A DNA stretch of 64,000 nt. Origin: Dryocosmus kuriphilus (Eukaryota; Arthropoda; Insecta; Hymenoptera; Cynipidae). Shown here piece by piece: positions 58,330-64,000 of this stretch. The notes under the pieces are model-generated. The model was not told the origin of the DNA. It searched no databases and saw only the letters and a program-made list of their open reading frames with translations. How positions within the stretch are numbered: the first letter of the stretch is position 1; the number at the start of each line of letters is the position of its first letter. Made by a program: the position numbers and the translations under genes. The stretch is taken from contig CM076197.1 of the NCBI GenBank assembly GCA_038277395.1, positions 99,474,442-99,538,441 on the forward strand. The letters are read 5' to 3'.

Positions 58330-59820
58330 TTAGAATTTAAAAATATGGTCGTGTCTACGTTCACCGAAATTCTGCGAGCGTAGAAAAAATATTTTTCGAT
58401 GAGCCCAGGGAACTTTAAATCGAGGCTGACCAAAGTTGAGCAAATTGAAAGTAGAAGTATTAAATTAAAAAATTTATTCTTAAAATTAAAAAATTTCAAC
58501 TTAGAAAAAACTTCCATGTTTTTTTTGTTTCTCTTAATAGAAAATCAGATTTTTGAGAACATTTTTTGCCTCTTTTAAAAACTTTCCAAAATGCTCGAAA
58601 TTCGGGCTGTTTTCGCAACCCCTTTCAAACCTAATTTAAATAAAAAGAATTTTGTTAGAACGAAATAAAATATTTGACCAACATAGTAATATTCTCTGTT
58701 AAAATAAAGCTTCTTTGTTGAGCTATTCGAAGCTAGGATAAAGATCTGAACAGGAAGGGACTAAAGCTGAAGTATTTTCCCCCACAAATATTTGAAATTT
58801 CGGATTCGAAAACAAATGGGAGGCTAAAATAAGTAACGTATTGATGGATATTGGGCTGAGTCTTCAGAGGAACCTGCAGGGGATAATCTCGATGCAGGGC
58901 AATAAGAATTTATTGCGGTCGCCTTTGATGAGCAGCCGCCAGTTTTCGGCTTCGAGGAAAGACCATTTTTTATATCACAAAGAAGCCCAGCCTAATTGTT
59001 GCATTACGAAGGCGGCTTGTGAATAGTTAGAAGATGAGGGGAAACGGAAGGAGAGAACTTAAGAGAAAAGGACTGAAACGAGCTGAAACAGAATGTAGAC
59101 GTGCTACATCCTCTTAGTCACGTGCCACTCACACGTGGTTTCCAATTACGAGAGTGAAGAAAAAATATACAAAATGTAACTCTGAGGATAAGAAAATCCT
59201 TTTGTAAAACAATCTTTTATATGAAAGTCTCACACTTTCTCATTCATTTCTATTTTTTGTTTGTAACAAAAAACACCAATATCGCAATTTTGAAATATTC
59301 TGGGATGAAAATTATTTAGAAACAAATATATATTTTTTGCGCGCAATTTTTCTGAAAAAAGTTGTTTCAGACGATACCATTAATTTCCTTTCGGAAGAAA
59401 AACTGAGTCCTGCTAATGGGGCTTTGGTCTAATGCCTCCTGCTGGGACTACCAATGGCCCTTGCTAATGGCCACTCGTTGATGACAAATATCGGAAGAAA
59501 GAAAATATATAAATTACATCAGGGTGGTTCTTCATCCATGACAGAATTCGATTGGTTTATCGCATTATGTATCCTTTTATATTTCAACTCTGACAATTGA
59601 GGCATTATATCTTAATACCAAATTATTAATACAAGGAGAACAAAACAGAAGGAAAATTAAGACATTAATTTTGTATCGGATCATTAATCATTTTTTGATT
59701 ACATATGTAGCTAACCTTTTCGATGAGGAAATAAGGTCGATTTTTCATAGATTATTAGGAACTACAAAATTAAATTACTAATTCAGATAATTTAAAGTAT
59801 ATTTCTAAAGTTAAACAATT
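58330..59820. other. AT-rich DNA, nothing recognised
   Basis: Short frames only; no supported gene or repeat. Confidence 0.3.
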
Positions 59821-60184
59821 CACGAGAAAAAAAAGTCCCATTGGGATGCCAGATAAAGTTCCACTAAAGTACAAAAAAAATTCTATTTAATTTTTTTCAA
59901 AATTTTTACAAGTGCATATGGGACTTATGTTCCAAAAAGTACTGTTAAAATAGGACTAATGTTCCAAAAAAGTTTAAAACATGTCCTGTTTCAGGAGGAC
60001 TTTTTCAGAACAAAAGTATCGGTAATGTCCCACTTACTTTTTCAAAAATTTTTTGCAAGTCTTATTTACTTTTTGGGAAAAAAGTACAAGAAAAATTCAA
60101 TTTCATTTTTTTTTAATTTTTACATGGTTTCATAGGATTTATGTTCCAAAAAGGTCGTTGTAATAAATTTTTGGAACAAACCTT

Positions 60185-60301
60185 TATGAAAAAAGGCTTT
60201 GATTAGATCAAGTACTTTTTTCGCGAAAAAGTATTGGATTTCCAATACTTATTCGCGAAAAAAGTATAAGATCCAATACTTAACAATACTTATTTTTCAT
60301 A
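60185..60301. mobile_element. Mini-MITE (~117 bp)
   Basis: TATGAAAAA at the left and CTTATTTTTCATA at the right, with an internal palindrome (AGTACTTTTTTCGCGAAAAA / TTCGCGAAAAAAGTATAAGA). F sequence continues on both sides. Confidence 0.45.
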
Positions 60302-60736
60302 AGGGAAAGTTCTAGAAAAGTTCTATTTTATTTTTTTCAAAATTTTTTGCAAGTTCTCATGGGATTTAAGTCCAAAAAAATTACTGTTGAAATAGGACTA
60401 ATGTATCAAAAAAAATTCAAAACGTGTCCTTTTTCAGGAGGAATTTTTTAGGAAAAAGTACCGGAAAAGTGTCACTTCATTCTTTTTTTAATTTTTCCAA
60501 GTTTCCAAATTTTTACAAGTGCTCTTATGATTTATGTTCCAAAAAGGCCTATTTAATTAATTTTTCGAACAAAAGTTCTAAAAAGGTCCTTTTAAAGTGA
60601 AATTAATTTTTGGGATGAAAGTACTAGAAAAGTTCCATTTCATTTTCTTTTTAAAACTTGTACACGTGTTCACAGGATTTATGTTCCGAAAGGGTTCCCA
60701 TGGGATTTAAGTCCAAAAAAAAGTACTGTTGAAATA

Positions 60737-61479
60737 CACCGCCGTACGTACAAAAGTTTTTGGACGCCGGATAATTAAAGCTTAAAATTCAAAAAATCCC
60801 TTGTTATATTATTAAAAAGAACATTTCTTCCTCCAAATAGCACGAAAGGTAATGAAATTCTGCGTCTACTAAGCCCAAGTTGAAGGCAAAATGTCAATCT
60901 TATAAAAAGATATTTAAAAAAAAAAAGTCAAATTTTAATGAATCCGGAAAATTAGAATAGCTCTGAAAATAGTTAACATTTTTTAAAGCTCTTGGCCTCA
61001 TTTTAAAAGTAAATCTCCATAATATTCTTGTAATTTGTTTGGATAATTTTAGAGATTTTCCCTAAGTTCAACCCTAGGTTCAACCTTGATGCAATAAAGT
61101 CGAAAAATTTCAAATAATGATTTCTCTCCAGGCATTAATTTAAAAATAAAAAACAATAATATTTGTATAATTATTACTATAATTGATGAGAATACGATAT
61201 ATGATGATTAAGAAATTATTTTTTTTTAGTATTTACACATTTTTGAAATTTGACGACTTTTTTGCACCCAGTTTGGCCCTAGGGCAGAATTTAGGGAAAG
61301 AATTCTAACAAGTAAGAAAAATACTATGGAGATTTACTTTTAAAATGAGCCCAAGAACTTTAAAAAATGTTAATTATTTTCAGAGTTATTCCAATTTTCC
61401 TGAATCATCAAAATTTGACGTTTTTTTTGCAATATCTTTTTATAAGGTTGACATTTTGCCTTCGACTTCAACGGCAGTG
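60737..61479. mobile_element. Tc1/mariner-type MITE (743 bp)
   Basis: CACCGCCGT at the left and ACGGCAGTG at the right, with TA on each side (60735 and 61480). Removing it restores GTTGAAATAGGACTAATGTA, a normal F unit. Long internal inverted arms start at about 60888 and end near 61470 (GGCAAAATGTCAA.CTTATAAAAAGATATT). The left end has about 145 extra bases between the tip and the arm. Confidence 0.65.
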
Positions 61480-62657
61480 TAGGACTAATGTATCAAAAAG
61501 GTTCAAAATATGTCCCGTTTCAAGAGGAATTTTTTAGGACAAAAGTACCGAAACAGTGCCACTTCATTTTTTTAAAAATTTTTCCAAGTTTCCAAATTTT
61601 TAGAAATGTTCATATTATTTATATTCCAAAAAGGTCCATTTGATTAATTTTTGGAACAAAAGTTCTAAGAAGGTCCTTTTAAAGTGCAATTCATTTTTGG
61701 GACGAAAGTACAAGAAAAGATCAATTTCATTTTTGTCAAAATTTTTACAAGTTCTTATGGGATTTATGTCTAAAAAAAAAGTATTTTTGAATTATGACTA
61801 AAGTACCAAAAAATTTCAAATCACGTCCTGTTTCAGGAGGACTTTCTTAGGACAAAAGTACCGGAAAAGTCTCACTTCAGTTTTTAAAATTTTTTGCAGG
61901 TAATTCATTTTTGGGTCAAAAGTACTAAAAAAGTTCTATTTCATTTTTTTTCAGAGTTTTCACAAGTGCTCATGCAATTTATGTCATAAAAAAGTCCTGC
62001 TGAAACAAGGCATGTTTTGAACTTTTTTGGTACCTTCGTTCTATTTCAGTAGTCCTTTTTTAGGACATAAATACCATGAGCACTTGTAGAAGTTTTGAAA
62101 AAAAATGAAAACTTTCAAAAATTGAAAAAAAACTGAAGTGGAACTTTTCGAGTACTTTTGTCTTAAGAAGAACCTCCTGAAACAGGGCATTTTTTGAAAT
62201 TTTTCGGTACTTTAATGCTAATACAAAGGCAATTTTTTTGGATGTAGATGTAAAAATTTTGAAAAAAGCGAAATTGTACTTTTCTTGTACCTGTCTTCCA
62301 AAACTTAAATATAACTTGGAAAAGCTTTTCAAAAATGAAGTGGGACTTTTCCGGTGCTTTTGTCCTAAAAAATTCTCCTGAAACAGGACAGGTTTTAAGC
62401 TTTTTTTATACTTTAGTCCTATTTAAACAGTATTTTTTTTAGACATAAATCCCATGTGAATTTGTAAAAGTTTTGAAAAAGAAGGAAATGGAACTTTTCT
62501 TATACTTTAGTCTCCCTAAGGACTTTAAAAAATTTTTATACATACGTCATCGCAATGGGATCCCAATGGGACTTTTTTTTACTCGGGTTACAATTTGAAA
62601 CATTATTTCCTCTTGAAAGTTCACTGATTTCTATTTACATTACTTTTAAAATTAATT

Positions 62658-64000
62658 TGCGGATGGGATCAAGAATGTAAAGAGAAAAAGAGAGAGGTGA
62701 GGAAGGAATTAAGAAAATAGAGAAAAGGGAAAAGTAGGGGAGAGGAAGGAAGAAGAAGGAGTATGCTAAATTGTGTGATAGAAAAAAAGAAGAGGAAAAT
62801 AAAAGATTCGTAGAAGAGGCAGAGAAGGCTAGGACGGAGGAGGAGGTTTGGAGGATAGTAAATAAGGCGAGAAAAAGAAGGAAAAGAGTAAACGAGAATA
62901 TTGACATGTTAGAATGGAAAAAGTATTTCATGGATTTGCTAGGAGGGGTAGAGATGAAAATAAGAAAAGGAAAAAAAGAGGGAAGGGAAAGAGACGAGGA
63001 AGAGAGTATTGCAAAAGAAGAAATTAGCAAAGTGATAGAATCAATGAAAGATTTTAAGGCGCCTGGAATAGATGATATTCCAAATGAAGTATGGAAATAC
63101 GGGGGAAAAGAACTTAAAGAGTGGGCGTGGATAATGTGCAATAGAGTATGGAAAGGAGAGGGCTGGCCAGAAGTATGGAAGGAGGGGATAGTGGTATCGA
63201 GAGTGAAAAAGAGTAATGGTGAAGAGGTGAAAGACTATAAGGGAATAACGCTGATGCAAACGTTGTATAAGATATATGTAACTATTCTAGCAGATCGGTT
63301 GATGAAAGAAGTTGAAGAAAAAAAGATAGCACCACCAAATCAAACAGGGTTTAGGAAAGGAATAGGAGTGATGGATAACATATATGTTTTAAATTATCTG
63401 GTAAATAGAAGAATAGAAAGAAAGAAAGGGAGAACGATAGCAATGTTTGTAGACTTAAAAGCGGCCTTTGATTCCTTGGACAGAGAGGAGATAGAAAAAA
63501 TTATGGTAAAAAAAGGCATAAGAGAGGATTTGGTAAGGAGAGTATCGGAAATTTTTAGGGAGACAAAAAGCAACGTAAGGGTAGCGGATCGAGTAGGGGA
63601 AAGTTTCTGGTTAGCAAGAGGAGTTAGACAAGGTTGTCCTTTGAGCCCTTTCTTATTTAACATCTTGATAGCAGACTTGGAAGAGGAAATGAAGAGAAAG
63701 GCTGAGGAGAAGTTAAGAGAGGAGGTGACAAAATGTATACTCTGACGTACGCAGATGACATAGTAATTATGGCGGAAAATGAGGAGAGTATGGCGGGCCT
63801 AATTACAGGATTGGAGAAATATTTAGACGGGAAAAAGTTGGTAATAAATGTGGAAAAGACGAAGATAATGAGGTTTAGAAAAGGAGCGGGTAGAAAAAAA
63901 GAGTGGACGGCAAGATCGAAAGGAGTAAAGATAGAGGAAGTAAAAGAGTTTAAATACTTGGGTTATATTTTACAAGTCAATGGGGATCACAGAGTGTACA
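62658..64000 (+). pseudogene. Non-LTR retrotransposon ORF2 reverse transcriptase, truncated by window end
   Basis: It begins mid-ORF2 (WDQECKEKKREVRKELRK at about 62664), shifts frame, then is open from 62771 to 63745. RT blocks: FKAPGIDDIPNEVWK, NQTGFRKGIGVMDNIY, MFVDLKAAFDSLD (motif A Asp) and GVRQGCPLSPFLFNI (motif B). A 1-bp frameshift near 63731 moves the reading to MYTLTYADDIVIMAE (motif C, YADD at 63748), which stays open to the window end with INVEKTKIMRF and FKYLGYIL. It has the same purine-rich strand bias as the ORF1 remnants at 12.6-16 kb and is probably the same element type. 5'-truncated, as is usual for LINE copies. Confidence 0.85.

Larger units (their letters stand above)
59823..62587. 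repeat. Foldback 'F' repeat block, copy 3, both termini present
   Basis: The left terminus CGAGAAAAAAAAGTCCCATT GGGATGCC and the right terminus in inverse (CCCGAGTAAAAAAAAGTCCC ATTGGGATCC) match. The left half repeats AGGACAAAAGTACCGGAAAAG units, and the right half (after about 61950) repeats the inverse. Nested inside are a Tc1-type MITE (60737-61479) and a mini-MITE (60185-60301). No coding capacity. This copy defines the family as a long inverted-repeat, foldback-type element. Confidence 0.65.

Noticed and set aside
1..64000. Endogenous viral element or toxin gene
   Set aside because: No capsid, polymerase, envelope or toxin motifs were recognised. All RT sequences fit PLE or non-LTR retrotransposons.

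Overview
The window looks like a gene-poor, AT-rich stretch of an arthropod nuclear genome, most likely an insect and plausibly a hymenopteran. The basis is the mix of mobile elements: mariner (D,D34D), hAT, pogo-like MITEs, Penelope-like elements (PLEs), a non-LTR retrotransposon with a purine-rich coding strand, and an Academ-like DNA transposon. Assignment to an order is inference. I found no convincing host protein-coding gene, rRNA, tRNA or CRISPR array. Nearly all coding sequence belongs to broken transposable elements.

Layout. 1-9.8 kb: an 8.2-kb DNA transposon (1263-9456) with ~1-kb terminal inverted repeats (TIRs), a 3-bp target duplication (CTA) and a spliced, mutated gene whose product combines Cys/His modules, an XPG/FEN1-like nuclease fold and a CXC-like cysteine cluster. 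It sits inside the GIY-YIG endonuclease part of an older PLE. 11.2-12 kb, 17.1-19.6 kb and 59.8-62.6 kb: three blocks of a foldback repeat family. 12.6-16.1 kb: non-LTR ORF1 remnants; the RT of a similar element is at 62.65 kb to the window end. 20.2-21.1 and 29.7-30.6 kb: two internally deleted mariners. 22.36-24.44 and 24.94-28.33 kb: a non-autonomous and a coding hAT element with related termini and exact 8-bp target duplications.

32.3-37.3 kb is a Russian-doll nest: an inverted repeat contains a mariner at its centre, the mariner contains a CpG-palindrome-rich MITE ('E' repeat), and that contains a PLE reverse transcriptase copy. 40.7-46.9 kb: about four tandem ~751-bp units with a conserved hairpin, the fourth split by a 3.2-kb insertion carrying a PLE GIY-YIG domain between ~320-bp inverted arms. 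50.8-52.0 and 54.6-58.0 kb: further TIR elements, the second filled with E repeats. The remaining stretches hold mostly single-copy-looking AT-rich DNA with a few GC-richer islands that could be conserved non-coding elements.

How it fits together: the insertions can be ordered by who interrupts whom. The strongest candidate for something under-described is the Academ-like element: its TIRs are arrays of ~140-bp units, its gene has a phase-0 intron and an XPG-like domain, and its empty target site can be read across the insertion.
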